This document shows, in pieces, positions 26,990-35,834 of a DNA stretch of 64,000 bases. The DNA lies in the NCBI RefSeq assembly GCF_000716595.1, contig NZ_JNXC01000001.1, positions 310,001 through 374,000 of the forward strand, read 5' to 3'. The notes under the pieces are model-generated. The model searched no databases. It was not told the origin of the DNA and worked only from the letters and a program-made list of their open reading frames with translations. The first letter of the stretch is position 1; each line of letters begins with the position of its first letter. Position numbers and translations under genes: made by a program. The stretch comes from Saccharothrix sp. NRRL B-16314 (GTDB lineage Bacteria; Actinomycetota; Actinomycetes; Mycobacteriales; Pseudonocardiaceae).

Positions 26990-28150
26990 TCACCCGTCCT
27001 CCGCGACGGGCAGCGCGGCGCGCACCTCCCAGCCCCCACCGGCCCGCCGACCCGCGCTGAAGCGACCGCCGAGCAGTTCGACCCGCTCCCGCATGCCGAC
27101 CAACCCGTACCCACCGCTCCCACCGGCCGGGTTCGCGCTCGGCGCCCGCCCGTCGTCGGCCACGACCACGTTCACCACCCCGTCCTCCACCACCACCGAA
27201 ACGTCCACACGGGACAGACCGCCGGCGTGCTTCCGGGTGTTGGTCAACGACTCCTGCACCAACCGCAGCACCGAACGCCCCAACGACGGCGGCACGGGCA
27301 CGGGCAGGTCGACGTGCAGCCGCACCGGCTGACCGGACTGCTCCACCACCCCGCGCACGTCGTCGGCCAGGTCGCTGGTCACCGTCGGCGCGTCACCGTC
27401 GGTGCCGCGCAACGTCCCCACCAGCCGGCGCATCTCGGTCAACGCCTCGTTGCCGCTGCGCACGATGATCGGCAGCACTTCCGGCACGGCAGCCGGCACG
27501 GCCTGCGCCGCCTGCGCGTGCACCACCATCCCGGTCACGTAGTGCGCGATCACGTCGTGCAGCTCGCGCGCCAACGCCATCCGCTCGGCGTGCTGCGCCG
27601 CCGCCACCTCGGCCCGCACGGCGGTGGCGCGTTCCCGGTCACGGGCCCGGAAGTACAGCCCGGTGCCGACCGACAGCGTCAGCAGCACCCCGCCGCCGAT
27701 CAGGTGCTGCCAGATGGACGGGTCGTAGTCGGGCCAGGTCCGCGCCCAGTAGTCCGGCCGGACGACACCGGTGCCGGCGGACACCACCACGAGCACGACC
27801 ACGCCGACGACGGCCCGCAGCAGCGGCGCGTGCCGGACGACGACCGCGATGATCGCCATCACCGCCGCCGACTCGGACAGCACCAACCCGCTGACGAGCG
27901 GCACCTCGGGCACGACGTCCAGCACCCGGAGCACGACGGAACTCGCCGCCACGGCCGTCGCGGCGGCCAGCGCGGCGTCGAACGGTCGCCGGGGCGCGAG
28001 CACGGCGAGCGCGCACACGACGGCCGTGCCGGGGAGCTGCCACCAGGCCGTCCGGCCGATGACCTCGCTGCCGAGGAAGAAGAGGAGGGCGCAGGCAAGC
28101 GGCCACTGGCGGCGGATCAGGGGCCGCCACCCGAGGTGAGTGCTCTCCAC
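26990..28150 (-). CDS. Sensor histidine kinase, NarL-partner type, no adjacent regulator
   Basis: 386 aa if started at GTG 28150; the frame is open to GTG 28246 but neither start has a good ribosome site. Five or six membrane spans in the first 170 residues, then a dimerisation/phosphoacceptor helix ELHDVIAHYVTGMVVHAQ with the phosphorylated His, and an ATPase domain with QESLTNTRKHAG (N-box) and GGYGLVGMRERV (G-box). HPK7-type kinase that normally pairs with a LuxR-class regulator. Genes on both sides are unrelated, so its partner is elsewhere. Confidence 0.85.
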   Translation of the reverse strand: MESTHLGWRPLIRRQWPLACALLFFLGSEVIGRTAWWQLPGTAVVCALAVLAPRRPFDAALAAATAVAASSVVLRVLDVVPEVPLVSGLVLSESAAVMAIIAVVVRHAPLLRAVVGVVVLVVVSAGTGVVRPDYWARTWPDYDPSIWQHLIGGGVLLTLSVGTGLYFRARDRERATAVRAEVAAAQHAERMALARELHDVIAHYVTGMVVHAQAAQAVPAAVPEVLPIIVRSGNEALTEMRRLVGTLRGTDGDAPTVTSDLADDVRGVVEQSGQPVRLHVDLPVPVPPSLGRSVLRLVQESLTNTRKHAGGLSRVDVSVVVEDGVVNVVVADDGRAPSANPAGGSGGYGLVGMRERVELLGGRFSAGRRAGGGWEVRAALPVAEDG

Positions 28151-28317
28151 GGGGTGCCACGGTAGGTCCTCGCGGCTGAGAGCGCGTCCCTCCCCGGTCG
28201 GGTGGGGTGTCAACCGCAAGGCTGACCCGAACGCTACGCGAAACACACCAGTGGCCGATGTCGGATGACGAATTCGGAGGTGACTCTGGAGGAGCGAGTC
28301 GGGGAACGGAGGAACAC

Positions 28318-28416
28318 GTGTTCGGAGTGGTCGCTACTTGGGCGGGTGCGGTGCTCGGCCTGCTGGTGCTGGTGTTGATGGCGTTGTCGGGGTTGTTGAT
28401 CGATTCCCAGGAATAG
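28318..28416 (+). CDS. 32-aa single-span membrane peptide
   Basis: GTG 28318 with GGAGG five bases upstream starts MFGVVATWAGAVLG, continuing as one hydrophobic span to LLIDSQE and a TAG stop. An in-frame ATG at 28258 would give 52 aa but lacks a ribosome site. It is divergent from the histidine kinase and could be a small regulator or subunit. Evidence is the Shine-Dalgarno, codon pattern and membrane helix only. Confidence 0.5.
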   Translation: MFGVVATWAGAVLGLLVLVLMALSGLLIDSQE

Positions 28417-28425
28417 CCGTGCGGC

Positions 28426-29547
28426 TCATCCGCCGGCGCGCTGCCGGAGCAGTTCGGCGAGCCGTCCGGGTGAATGAGGACGGGTCGTTTCCGAAGGCGA
28501 GTGGGAAAAGCGGGCGGGGCCGCCGGTCCGGGCGCGGAGGGCGGCGGTCGGGTCGAGTCGGAACGCGGGGCGGTTGCCGGACGTGCGCTGACGGGAGCGC
28601 AGCCACGACAGCCGGTGGCGTGACTCGGCGTGGTGGTCGGTGATGGTGACCTCGGCGAGGTCGAACGAGTGCAGCACGGCCCGGTTCAGCTCCACCACGG
28701 CGCGGTCCCGCCACAACGAGCGCTCGGTGGCCGTGTCGAGTCCGAGGGCTTCGGCGACGGGCCGGGCAGCGCCGTAGGCGTTCTCGTCGGCCAGGCTGCG
28801 GGCGCCGATCTCGGAGCCGACGAACCACGAGTTGAACGGCGCGGCGGGGTAGGTGATGCCGCCGATGGTCAGCCTCATGTTCGTGATCACGGGCACCGCG
28901 TGCCAGCGCAGGCCGAGCTGCCCGAACCAGGGCAGTTCCGGGTGTTCGAGCAGCACCTCGTGCACGACGTCCGGCGGGACGGTGAACAGCTTCGCGCCCT
29001 CGTGCGCGGTCTCCACCACGAGCGGCAGCAGGTCGAAGCGGCCGGGTGTGGCCGGTGGCCGCCAGCCCATGCCCTGGACGGCCTCGGTGAACGCGGTGTA
29101 GCGGCGGTCGCCGGTGCCGACGCCGTGACCCGCGTACCGGATCAGCTGCTCGTTCCAGATGCACGGTCCGGGCGTGTCCGGGGTGTCCGGCGCGAACACC
29201 GTCACCAGCGGGCGGATCGCGCCGCCGTTGGTGGCGAGCCGCAGGTGCTCGACGCATTCTCCGGCCACGGCGGCGGCGTTGCGGAAGCCGCGCAGGTCGC
29301 GGACCTTGAGCCGGCGCCACGGCACGCCGCTGGTGCACCAGCCGGAGTCGCGCAACGCGATCCGCGCGCCGTAGGCCAGTTCCTCGGTGGTCTGGCGGTA
29401 GGTGCCGGTCTCGGCGACCTCGTCGCGCATGCGGCTCAGCCGGGGCCCGACGGGGCCCGCTCCGGGGTGGGCGATGTGGAACATGCGGAGGAAACCCTCC
29501 GCCGCGTCCACGTCGAACGTTATCGGTCCGTTGTCAACTGCGGTCAC
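28426..29547 (-). CDS. Nitric oxide synthase oxygenase-like haem protein, divergent
   Basis: 373 aa from GTG 29547; GTG 29601 is an alternative, neither with a Shine-Dalgarno. Strong family similarity: TGTYRQTTEELAYGAR, LATNGGAIRPLVTVF, IWNEQLIRYAGHG, LPLVVETA, FNSWFVGSEIGARSLADE (with the Arg-binding Glu) and VELNRAVLHSFDLA ending in DHH. Bacterial NOS oxidises L-arginine to NO and citrulline with a thiolate haem. Here the ligand loop is ALRDSGWCTSG instead of AWRNxxRCIGR: Cys71 is kept, the Trp stacked on the haem thiolate is Leu65, and Arg-Cys-Ile-Gly-Arg is lost. The usual C-terminal WxW/PP/FHR pterin-side segment is also missing. Activity is therefore uncertain. Confidence 0.8.
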   Translation of the reverse strand: MTAVDNGPITFDVDAAEGFLRMFHIAHPGAGPVGPRLSRMRDEVAETGTYRQTTEELAYGARIALRDSGWCTSGVPWRRLKVRDLRGFRNAAAVAGECVEHLRLATNGGAIRPLVTVFAPDTPDTPGPCIWNEQLIRYAGHGVGTGDRRYTAFTEAVQGMGWRPPATPGRFDLLPLVVETAHEGAKLFTVPPDVVHEVLLEHPELPWFGQLGLRWHAVPVITNMRLTIGGITYPAAPFNSWFVGSEIGARSLADENAYGAARPVAEALGLDTATERSLWRDRAVVELNRAVLHSFDLAEVTITDHHAESRHRLSWLRSRQRTSGNRPAFRLDPTAALRARTGGPARFSHSPSETTRPHSPGRLAELLRQRAGG

Positions 29548-29692
29548 GGGCGGCAACCGTAGTTGCGGAACGGTGTCACACGTCACTGCCAGACGGGGCA
29601 CATCGAGTGATCAACAGAGTCCACTCGATCCGGTGACGAAACGACAGGCAGTCGCCGCATCGGTCGAACCGGGCCCGAACTGCATGCCACGG

Positions 29693-30403
29693 TCAGGTGA
29701 GTTCGTTCCGCTCGAACATCAGGTCGTGGCTGATCCGGTCCTCCTCGACGGCCCGCTGCTCGAACTTCGTCACCGGCCGCCACTCCGGCCGCGGCGCCCA
29801 CCCGTCGTACCGGTTGCGCAGCAGCGGCTCGGCCGAGCACACCTCCAGCATCTGGTCGGCGTACTGCTCCCAGTCGGTGGCCAGGTGCAGCGTGCCGCCC
29901 GGACGCAGGCGCGTCGCGAGGAGGTGCACGAACTCGGGCTGCACGAGCCGCCGCTTGTGGTGCTTCTTCTTCGGCCACGGGTCGGGGAAGTAGATCCGCA
30001 CGCCGGACAGCGAACCGGCCGGGACGTGGTCGGTGAGCAGGTCGACCGCGTCACCGCGCAGGACCCGCAGGTTGGTCACGCCGAGCGCTTCGGCGCGCAG
30101 CAGGAGCTGCGCCAGGCCCGGCTTGTAGACCTCGACGGCCACGTAGTTCACGTCGGGTGCGGCGGCCACCAGCTGGGCGGTCGTCTCACCCATGCCGGAA
30201 CCGATCTCGAGCACCACGGGGGCCTCGCGGCCGAACCACTCGTCGAAGTGCACGGGACCGGCCGGGAGCGCCTTGACCTCTTGGCCCAAGCGCTCCCAGT
30301 GGCGGTCCCATGCGCGCTGCTGCCCCACGGTCATCCGTTCGCCGCGTTGTACGTAGCTGACGACGGATCGGTGGTGCTGCGGTCGCTGGTGGCTGGACGT
30401 CAC
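29693..30403 (-). CDS. trmB: tRNA (guanine-N7-)-methyltransferase
   Basis: 236 aa. Transfers methyl from S-adenosylmethionine to G46 of tRNA. EIGSGMGETTAQL binds the cofactor; VRIYFPDPWPKKKHHKRRL is the TrmB signature. Start GTG 30403 gives the actinobacterial N-terminus with RSVVSYVQRGERMT, which is family-typical; the ribosome site is weak. It begins 23 bases after the stop of the upstream gene on the same strand, so the two are likely one operon. Confidence 0.93.
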   Translation of the reverse strand: MTSSHQRPQHHRSVVSYVQRGERMTVGQQRAWDRHWERLGQEVKALPAGPVHFDEWFGREAPVVLEIGSGMGETTAQLVAAAPDVNYVAVEVYKPGLAQLLLRAEALGVTNLRVLRGDAVDLLTDHVPAGSLSGVRIYFPDPWPKKKHHKRRLVQPEFVHLLATRLRPGGTLHLATDWEQYADQMLEVCSAEPLLRNRYDGWAPRPEWRPVTKFEQRAVEEDRISHDLMFERNELT

Positions 30404-30426
30404 GGGCGTACAGCCTAGGTGGTGCG

Positions 30427-31008
30427 CTAGGCGATGTTCTCCAGGTCCTCGATCTGCTCGCGCAGCGCGGCCGGGGTGAACTCGATGGCTTGGCGCTGAC
30501 CGGGGCCCCGGTGCGCCGGGAGCAGGTCGACGAAACCGGGGTGCCGGTCCGTGAACTGCACCGTGGTGGGCTCGGCCGGGCCGTAGACGCCGCTCTCCGA
30601 CGGCACGAACTCCCAGTACCCGACCTCGCCCTCGGTCGCCCACGGGACGAACACCCAACCCGGCCGGCTGCCGAGCAGGCTGGTCACCTCGTCCTCGACG
30701 GCGAACGCCGCCGCGCGCGAGGCGATCCTGCCCCGGTCGAGGGCGCGGAGCCACCAGGGTGCCGGTGCCTCCTTGCCCACCGCGCGGAAGAGCGCGAGCA
30801 CTTGCTGTTCGTCGGCCCGGTGGATCCAGGCCCGACGGGTCTGCGCGGGCGAGTCGGCGACACCGACGCCTCCCGCGGCTTCGATCGCATGCGACCATTC
30901 CAGCGCCAGCATCGGTTCGACGCGAAGGGCGTGGTCGCGTTGCCGTGGCAGTTCCTTGGGCCCGGCTGCCGAGTGGTCGGCGTTCAGGTCCGGATCAAGC
31001 ACCGTCAC
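30427..31008 (-). CDS. Hypothetical protein upstream of trmB
   Basis: 193 aa from GTG 31008, GGAGGT six bases upstream. Soluble, no signal or membrane segment. Visible features: ALEWSHAIEAAGG, ADEQQVLALFRAVGKE, GRIASRAAAFAVEDEV, GWVFVPWATEGEVGYWEF and a C-terminal helix ALREQIEDLENIA. No family recognised. Probably co-transcribed with trmB. Confidence 0.8.
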   Translation of the reverse strand: MTVLDPDLNADHSAAGPKELPRQRDHALRVEPMLALEWSHAIEAAGGVGVADSPAQTRRAWIHRADEQQVLALFRAVGKEAPAPWWLRALDRGRIASRAAAFAVEDEVTSLLGSRPGWVFVPWATEGEVGYWEFVPSESGVYGPAEPTTVQFTDRHPGFVDLLPAHRGPGQRQAIEFTPAALREQIEDLENIA

Positions 31009-31238
31009 GGGTTCACCTCCGGAGGGTTCCTTGACGGGGGGTATCCGAATTCGCGTGCGGGCAGGTGCCCACCTCACGATTCGCGCTTTCCATCTGACCC
31101 GGTTCAGATGCGCTTGTCATGGACCTGTGCCGGAGTTCACGACGTCTTAACGAACGCCTTACTCCGCTTGCCCGAATCGGGAACTGTGAAACATGACCGA
31201 CATGGAATATTTGTGATCCCGAACACAAGGGGGATTGG

Positions 31239-32426
31239 GTGACGGGGAGAGCGGTGGCCGTCGCGATCTTGCTCGCGACGATCATTCCGGGGGTCGCCGG
31301 GGCGCAGACGATCGAGGAGCAGCAGTGGCACCTCGCCGCCCTCGGCGTACCGGCCGCGCACGCGATCACGCGTGGCGACGGCGTGGTCGTCGCGGTGGTG
31401 GACTCGGGCGTGGACGCGGACGTGCCGGACCTCGCGGGCGCGTTGCTGCCCGGCACGGGGTTCGGCACGGCGAGCGGCACGGACGGCACCCGGGACGACG
31501 ACGGTCACGGCACCGCGATGGCGACGCTGATCGCCGGCCGGGGCGTGGACGGCGGTGCGCTCGGCGTGGCGCCCGGCGCGATGATCCTGCCGGTGTCGGT
31601 CGGCGCGGACGGCGAGAAGTTCACCACCGCGTCCGTCTCCGAGGGCGTGACCTGGGCCGTCGACCAGGGCGCCGACGTGGTCAACCTGTCCCTGACCTCG
31701 CTCGCGACGCTCACCCCCGACCTGCTGCGCGCGATCAACTACGCGCTCGACCACGACGCCGTGGTGATCGCGGGCACCGGCAACGAGGGCGAGGAGCACA
31801 TCGGCGCGCCCGCGAACATCAAGGGCGTCATCGCGGTCTCGGGCACGGTGGAGGGCAACGGGCCGTGGCCGGAGTCGAACACCGGCCCGGAGGCGGTGCT
31901 GGCCGCGCCCGCGCAGGGGATCGTCACCGCCATGCCGCTGAAGGTGCAGAACACCGGGTACGCCGGGGTCGACGGCACGAGCGCGGCGACGGCCCTGGTC
32001 TCCGGCGCGGCGGCGCTGGTCCGGGCCCGCTACCCGGAGCTGGACGCGGGCAACGTGGTGAACCGGCTCATCGTCACGGCGACCGACCTGATGGCGCCCG
32101 GACGGGACAGCCGGACCGGGTTCGGCCTGGTCAACCCGGTGGGAGCGCTGACAGCCGACGTGCCGCCGGTCGAGCGGAACCCGCTCGCGCCGCCGCCGCT
32201 CACGTCGTCCGCCACGCCCGGACCGACGTCGGTCGAGAGCCTGACTGCGCCGCCGCCCGGGTCGGGCGATGACGACCTGGTCCTGATCGCCGCCGGCGGC
32301 CTCGCCGCGGTCGTCCTCGTGGTGGCGCTGCTGCTGGTCCGGCGGAACCGCGCCCGCCGGACCCCCGTTCCGGTGGTCACCGAAATCCCGCCGCCGTCCG
32401 ACGACTTCTGGCGCGGCGACCGGTAG
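31239..32426 (+). CDS. Subtilisin-like S8 serine protease, mycosin type
   Basis: 395 aa from GTG 31239 with AAGGGGGA upstream. Signal peptide (VAVAILLATIIPGVAG, GAQ). Catalytic triad: Asp in VVDSGVD (about 54), His in DGHGT (about 88) and Ser in DGTSAAT (about 247), with oxyanion Asn in GTGNEG (about 181). After a Pro-rich linker there is a C-terminal membrane span (about 350-372, VVLVVALLLV) and a basic cytosolic tail. Signal peptide plus C-terminal anchor is the layout of the mycosins (MycP) of type VII secretion. No ESX ATPase genes adjoin it, so association with that system is only by family. Confidence 0.88.
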   Translation: MTGRAVAVAILLATIIPGVAGAQTIEEQQWHLAALGVPAAHAITRGDGVVVAVVDSGVDADVPDLAGALLPGTGFGTASGTDGTRDDDGHGTAMATLIAGRGVDGGALGVAPGAMILPVSVGADGEKFTTASVSEGVTWAVDQGADVVNLSLTSLATLTPDLLRAINYALDHDAVVIAGTGNEGEEHIGAPANIKGVIAVSGTVEGNGPWPESNTGPEAVLAAPAQGIVTAMPLKVQNTGYAGVDGTSAATALVSGAAALVRARYPELDAGNVVNRLIVTATDLMAPGRDSRTGFGLVNPVGALTADVPPVERNPLAPPPLTSSATPGPTSVESLTAPPPGSGDDDLVLIAAGGLAAVVLVVALLLVRRNRARRTPVPVVTEIPPPSDDFWRGDR

Positions 32427-32437
32427 TGATAGACCGA

Positions 32438-33346
32438 TTACTCGTGCGCGTGGTATTCGACGGATTCCTTCGTGAGTTGCATGAAGGCCTCCTCCAGCGA
32501 ACCGAGTTGCGGGCTCAGCTCGTGCAGCGTGATGCCGTTCGCGGCGGCCAGCTCGCCGATGAACGACGACTCGACGCCGTGCACGACGAGCGCGCCGTCG
32601 GAGGCCGCGGCGTCGGCGACGCGGGCGCGTCCGCTCAGCAGCCCGCGCAGCCGGTCGGCCTCCGGTGTGCGGACGCGGACCGTGTCCTCGGTGGCGTCCT
32701 TGATGAACTGCTCGGTGCTGGTCTGCGCGATGAGCCTGCCGCGCCCGATCACGATCAGGTCCTGCGCGGTCTGGGCCATCTCCGACAGCAGGTGGCTGGA
32801 CACGAACACGGTCCGGCCCTCGTCGGCGAGCCGGTGCATGAACTGGCGGATCCAGTGGATGCCCTCGGGGTCGAGGCCGTTGACCGGCTCGTCGAACATC
32901 AGCACCCGCGGGTCGCCGAGCAGCGCGCCCGCGATGCCGAGGCGCTGGGACATGCCGAGGGAGAAACCGCCGGCGCGGCGCTTGGCGACCTGGGTCAGGC
33001 CGACCATCTCCAGCACCTCGTCCACACGCGTGGTGGGGATGTCGTTGGACCGGGCCAGCCAGTGCAGGTGCGCCCGCGCCGACCGGTTGGGGTGCACCCA
33101 CTTCGCGTCGAGCAGCGCGCCGACGACGCGCAGCGGCTGGTGCAGCGAGCGGTAGTCCTCGCCGTCGACGGTGACCCGGCCGCGGGTGGGGTGGTCGAGG
33201 CCCAGGATCATCCGCATGGTGGTGGACTTGCCCGCGCCGTTGGGGCCGAGGAAGCCGGTGACCCGGCCCGGTCGCACGGTGAACGACAGGTCGTCCACGG
33301 CCACCGTCCTGCCGTAGTGCTTGGTGAGGCCGGTCGCTTCGATCAT
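32438..33346 (-). CDS. ABC transporter ATP-binding protein (DrrA-like)
   Basis: 302 aa from ATG 33346 with GGGAGA upstream. Walker A GPNGAGKST, signature FSLGMSQRLG, Walker B VLMFDEPVNGLDPEG and His switch SSHLLSEM; the C-terminal extension is typical of exporter ATPases of the DrrA/CcmA type. Closely similar along its length to the ATPase at 34263-35183, so one arose by duplication. Would power a membrane exporter with the permease between them. Confidence 0.92.
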   Translation of the reverse strand: MIEATGLTKHYGRTVAVDDLSFTVRPGRVTGFLGPNGAGKSTTMRMILGLDHPTRGRVTVDGEDYRSLHQPLRVVGALLDAKWVHPNRSARAHLHWLARSNDIPTTRVDEVLEMVGLTQVAKRRAGGFSLGMSQRLGIAGALLGDPRVLMFDEPVNGLDPEGIHWIRQFMHRLADEGRTVFVSSHLLSEMAQTAQDLIVIGRGRLIAQTSTEQFIKDATEDTVRVRTPEADRLRGLLSGRARVADAAASDGALVVHGVESSFIGELAAANGITLHELSPQLGSLEEAFMQLTKESVEYHAHE

Positions 33347-33393
33347 GACATCTCCCGTCCGATCAAACGCTGGTGGCGAAACCTGAGGCAGAA

Positions 33394-33430
33394 GAGCTCG
33401 GGCCACCTCCCGACAAGGCGACCCGAGCTC
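33394..33430 (-). terminator. Inverted repeat between ABC permease and second ATPase
   Basis: GAGCTCGGG (33394-33402) pairs with CCCGAGCTC (33422-33430) over a 19-base loop in the 145-base gap. It may attenuate or end the upstream transcript, so the ATPase at 32438-33346 may have its own promoter. Confidence 0.45.
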
Positions 33431-33491
33431 CTCCTCTCCCCCCATGACGTCCCGCGCGCCGATCCCCGACGCCGGCCACGCGGGTTCCCCC

Positions 33492-34256
33492 TTACGCGTC
33501 CCGCCGCTTCACGACCACCAGCGAGATGATGTAGATCGCCAGCGCCACTGCGGCGAAGTACCCGAACGAACCCCACGGGCTCAGCTCGCCGATGGCGGGC
33601 GGGCCCTGGCCGTCCGGGATGACGCTCGGGTCCGGGTTGCCGAAGATGAACTTGCCCGCCACGGTGAACGGCATCCACTTCTGGATGTCGTCGCCGATGT
33701 TCGGGATGAACCCGACCACGCTCTCCAGCACCAGCGCGAACACCAGGATGATCGACACCGCGCCCGCGGTCTGCCGCACCAGCGCGCCGACGCCCAGCGC
33801 GAGCAGCGCGCCCGCCGCGTAGACGAGGCCGACGCCGGCCACGTGCCGCCAGTCGTTGGCCGATTCGAGCGCCAGCTCGGAGGTGTTCTCCGCGAGCAGC
33901 CAGCTCAGGCCCCACGACCCGAACGCGGAGACCAGGCCGACCAGGCCGGCCAGCAGCACCACGACGACCGCCTTGGCGACCAGCGGCGAGATGCGGTCCG
34001 GCACCGCCTGGAACGTCGCCTTGATCGTGCCGAAGCGGTACTCGGTGGTGACCGCCAGCGCGGCCATCACCATGATCACGTACAGCCCGAGGTTGTGCAC
34101 GAAGACCGCGCCCAGCACGGGCATCGGCGCTTCCGCGCCCCAGTTCGCCGCGATGATCGCGGTGATGCCGATGGTCAACCCGAGGGCCAGCAGCATGGAC
34201 CACCACGGCGAGCGCGTGGTGAAGAGCTTGATCCGTTCAACGGCGAGCAGAGTCAT
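33492..34256 (-). CDS. ABC-2 type transporter permease
   Basis: 254 aa with about six hydrophobic spans (first near WWSMLLALGLTIGITAIIAA). RFGTIKATFQAVPDR is the cytosolic coupling-helix region common to these permeases. Starts six bases after the stop of the ATPase at 34263-35183, clearly one operon. Likely exports a small molecule or antimicrobial, or performs a membrane-protective function; substrate unknown. Confidence 0.88.
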   Translation of the reverse strand: MTLLAVERIKLFTTRSPWWSMLLALGLTIGITAIIAANWGAEAPMPVLGAVFVHNLGLYVIMVMAALAVTTEYRFGTIKATFQAVPDRISPLVAKAVVVVLLAGLVGLVSAFGSWGLSWLLAENTSELALESANDWRHVAGVGLVYAAGALLALGVGALVRQTAGAVSIILVFALVLESVVGFIPNIGDDIQKWMPFTVAGKFIFGNPDPSVIPDGQGPPAIGELSPWGSFGYFAAVALAIYIISLVVVKRRDA

Positions 34257-34262
34257 CGCTGG

Positions 34263-35183
34263 TCACTTCCCCGTCTCGGCGAGCTCGGCGTGGTACTCCA
34301 CAGAATCGCCGGTGAGCTGCATGAATGCCTGTTCGAGCGAACCGCGCTGCGGGCTCAGCTCGTGCAGCACCACACCGCTCGCCGCCGCGATGTCCCCGAT
34401 CTCGTCACTGGCCACACCCGATACGACGAGCGAACCGTCGTCGTCCTCACGGACGGTGAAGCCCTTGTCGATGAGCATCGCGCCCAGCTTGTCCGCGTGC
34501 GGGCTGCGCACCTTGACCGTGTTCTCGGTCGACCGCTCGACGAACTCGGTGGTGCTGGACTGCGAGATGAGCTTGCCGCGCCCGATGACCACCAGGTCCT
34601 GGGCGGTGACGGCCATCTCGGACAGCAGGTGGCTGGACACCAGCACGGTCCGGCCGTCGGCGGCCAGGCCCTGCATGAACTGGCGGATCCAGAGGATGCC
34701 CTCCGGGTCCAGGCCGTTGACCGGCTCGTCGAACAGCAACACCTTCGGGTCACCCAGCAGGGCACCCGCGATGCCGAGGCGCTGGGACATGCCCAGCGAG
34801 AAGCCGCCGGCGCGGCGCTTGGCCACCTTGGTCAGACCGACCAGGTCGAGCACCTCGTCCACCCGCTTGTCGGGCAGGCCGTTCGACTTGGCCATCCACT
34901 GGAGGTGCGCCCGCGCCGAGCGGTTCGGGTGCACCCACTTCGCGTCGAGCAGGGCACCGACGGTCCGCAGTGGACGGTCGAGCTGCGCGTACGGCTTGCC
35001 GTCGATCAGCACCTTCCCCGCGGTCGGCCGGTCGAGGCCGAGCATCATCCGCATGGTGGTGGACTTGCCCGCGCCGTTGGGACCGAGGAATCCGGTGACC
35101 CGACCGGGTTCGACGGCGAAGGACAGGTCGTCCACCGCAACCGTCTTCCCGTAGCGCTTGGTGAGGCCGATAGCCTCGATCAT
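34263..35183 (-). CDS. ABC transporter ATP-binding protein, paralogue
   Basis: 306 aa from ATG 35183 behind GGGGAGAG (a GTG seven codons upstream is unsupported). Walker A GPNGAGKST, FSLGMSQRLG, VLLFDEPVNGLDPEG and SSHLLSEM. First gene of the operon ATPase-permease-ATPase. Whether the two ATPases form a heterodimer or the copy serves another permease cannot be told. Confidence 0.92.
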   Translation of the reverse strand: MIEAIGLTKRYGKTVAVDDLSFAVEPGRVTGFLGPNGAGKSTTMRMMLGLDRPTAGKVLIDGKPYAQLDRPLRTVGALLDAKWVHPNRSARAHLQWMAKSNGLPDKRVDEVLDLVGLTKVAKRRAGGFSLGMSQRLGIAGALLGDPKVLLFDEPVNGLDPEGILWIRQFMQGLAADGRTVLVSSHLLSEMAVTAQDLVVIGRGKLISQSSTTEFVERSTENTVKVRSPHADKLGAMLIDKGFTVREDDDGSLVVSGVASDEIGDIAAASGVVLHELSPQRGSLEQAFMQLTGDSVEYHAELAETGK

Positions 35184-35337
35184 GATCTCTCCCCTGGACG
35201 GCACATCCCCCGGACTCGGGTAAACCTTGCCCGGTCCACGGGGTCTCGCACATCGGTCTGTAGTTGACGCGGCCGTGCGACTTCAGTCTTATCGTGTCCA
35301 AGACCTCGGTCGTAGTAATCGGTGACTACCCTGAGTT

Positions 35338-35372
35338 GTCCCTGAGGCGTGGACCGGATAACTCTCAGGGAC
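35338..35372 (+). promoter_or_regulatory. 9-bp inverted repeat upstream of PPOX gene
   Basis: GTCCCTGAG (35338-35346) and CTCAGGGAC (35364-35372) are perfect complements with a 17-base spacer. They end 24 bases before the start codon. An operator or a leader hairpin are both possible. Confidence 0.4.
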
Positions 35373-35396
35373 GGGCGGCAACTACGGTGTCCGGTC

Positions 35397-35831
35397 ATGG
35401 CTTACACCGAGGCGCCCGCCGGCTGGTGGCGCGAGTTCGTTTCGGCCACGCCGGCGCGGACCGGCAAGCTCGCGGTCGTGCGCAAGGACGGGTCGCCGCA
35501 CGTCTCACCCGTGTGGGTCGACCTGGACGGCGGCACGCTGGTGTTCACCACGTACCTGGAGTCGATCAAGGGCAAGGCGATCGTGCGCGACGGGCGGGTG
35601 TCGGTCTGCCTGGACGACGAACGGCCGCCGTTCGCGTTCGTCACCGTGTCCGGCCGGGCCGAGGTCGTCGACGACCCCGAGCAGGTGCGCTACTGGGCGG
35701 GCCGCATCGGCGCCCGGTACATGGGCGCGGACCGCGCGAACGAGTACGCCGAGCGCAACGGCGTGCCCGGCGAGGTGGTGGTCCGCATCCGCGACGCCAA
35801 GATCGTCGCCAAGATCGCCATCGCCGACTAA
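35397..35831 (+). CDS. PPOX-class F420-dependent oxidoreductase
   Basis: 144 aa from ATG 35397; 16 more codons are open upstream without support. Split-barrel flavin/F420-binding fold: GKLAVVRKDGSPHVSPVWVDL, TLVFTTYLESIKGKAIVRDGRVSVCLDDE, FAFVTVSGRAEVVDD and the C-terminal VVVRIRDAKIVAKIAI strand. This is a common actinobacterial family that reduces unknown substrates with F420H2. Single gene; the 22-bp repeat family begins four bases after its stop. Confidence 0.85.
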   Translation: MAYTEAPAGWWREFVSATPARTGKLAVVRKDGSPHVSPVWVDLDGGTLVFTTYLESIKGKAIVRDGRVSVCLDDERPPFAFVTVSGRAEVVDDPEQVRYWAGRIGARYMGADRANEYAERNGVPGEVVVRIRDAKIVAKIAIAD

Positions 35832-35834
35832 CTC

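Noticed and set aside
28426..28640. Frameshift in the NOS-like gene hiding a normal C-terminus
   Set aside because: The other two frames of this strand do not give the expected WxW/PP/FHR motifs; the end appears truly diverged.
31137..33101. 654-codon minus-strand open frame
   Set aside because: Antisense to the S8 protease and out of frame with the ABC ATPase; no motif.
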